Part shown: positions 14,222 through 14,261 of the stretch, piece after piece
How the letters are laid out: every line of letters starts with the position of its first letter
How positions within the stretch are numbered: the stretch's first letter is position 1
Assembly: GCA_946537565.1 (NCBI GenBank)
Contig: CAMNFW010000028.1
Location: forward strand, 1-14,261
Direction: 5' to 3'
DNA: 14,261 bases
Source: an uncultured Ruminococcus sp.
GTDB taxonomy: Bacteria; Bacillota; Clostridia; Oscillospirales; Ruminococcaceae
Notes under the pieces: model-generated
The model's input: only the letters and a program-made list of their open reading frames with translations
Database searches by the model: none
Told to the model about the DNA's origin: nothing
Made by a program: the position numbers and the translations under genes

Positions 14222-14261
14222 TATCATCACCTCAATAGTAATGATCGCCAATTTTTTTCAT

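Noticed and set aside
14232..14261. Nine-codon frame (MKKIGDHYY) at the right edge, upstream of spoIIR
   Set aside because: It is too short to judge; it may be the tail of an upstream gene, a chance frame, or a leader peptide, and the window ends here.
1..14261. CRISPR arrays, tRNA/rRNA genes, insertion sequences, phage or defence genes
   Set aside because: No direct-repeat arrays, cloverleaf candidates, transposase motifs or terminal inverted repeats were seen; nearly all sequence is explained by co-oriented housekeeping genes.

Overview
The window looks like a chromosomal housekeeping region of an anaerobic, spore-forming-lineage Firmicute (Clostridia). It most resembles Ruminococcus/Oscillospiraceae, but that placement is inference from protein character and gene order, not from any search. 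Supporting points are moderate GC, strong AGGAGG-type ribosome binding sites, a SpoIIR sporulation protein, and the Firmicute clusters infC-rpmI-rplT, dprA-topA-trmFO and rnc-smc-ftsY. All thirteen genes lie on the minus strand, so transcription runs from high to low coordinates. No tRNA, rRNA, CRISPR array, insertion sequence or prophage gene was seen.

Layout in the direction of transcription. (1) spoIIR (14221-13619) encodes a secreted sporulation signalling protein. (2) A textbook sigma-A promoter (TTGACA, 17 bp, TATAAT; 13586-13558) drives a leader of about 150 nt that ends in an intrinsic terminator just before the infC ribosome binding site. This is the architecture of a ribosomal-protein (L20-type) attenuator. 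infC (IF3, apparently with an AUU start), rpmI (L35) and rplT (L20) follow, with small hairpins at the two internal gene junctions and a strong terminator at 12208-12174. (3) After a second long hairpin comes a tightly packed nine-gene run: a SpoU-type RNA methyltransferase, dprA, topA, trmFO, plsX, rnc, an Elp3-like radical SAM protein, smc and the 5' end of ftsY. It contains two gene overlaps and no gap over about 65 bp. No convincing promoter or terminator was seen inside this run, so it is probably one long transcription unit, possibly fed by readthrough or by an unrecognised promoter near 12080-12170.

Functionally the window combines translation (IF3, L35, L20), RNA modification and processing (SpoU methyltransferase, TrmFO, RNase III), chromosome and DNA maintenance (SMC, topoisomerase I, DprA), phospholipid synthesis (PlsX) and protein targeting (FtsY). 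Compared with Bacillus subtilis, where the dprA-topA-trmFO block and the plsX-fabD-fabG-acpP-rnc-smc-ftsY block are separate, here the two are joined and fabD, fabG and acpP are absent between plsX and rnc.

I found no evidence of an undescribed multi-gene system. The most interesting signals are regulatory: the infC leader with its AUU start, repeated small hairpins inside the operon, and the 15-bp hairpin after the rplT terminator. Two protein-level points also deserve attention: an uncharacterised radical SAM protein overlapping rnc, and a long acidic linker in DprA.
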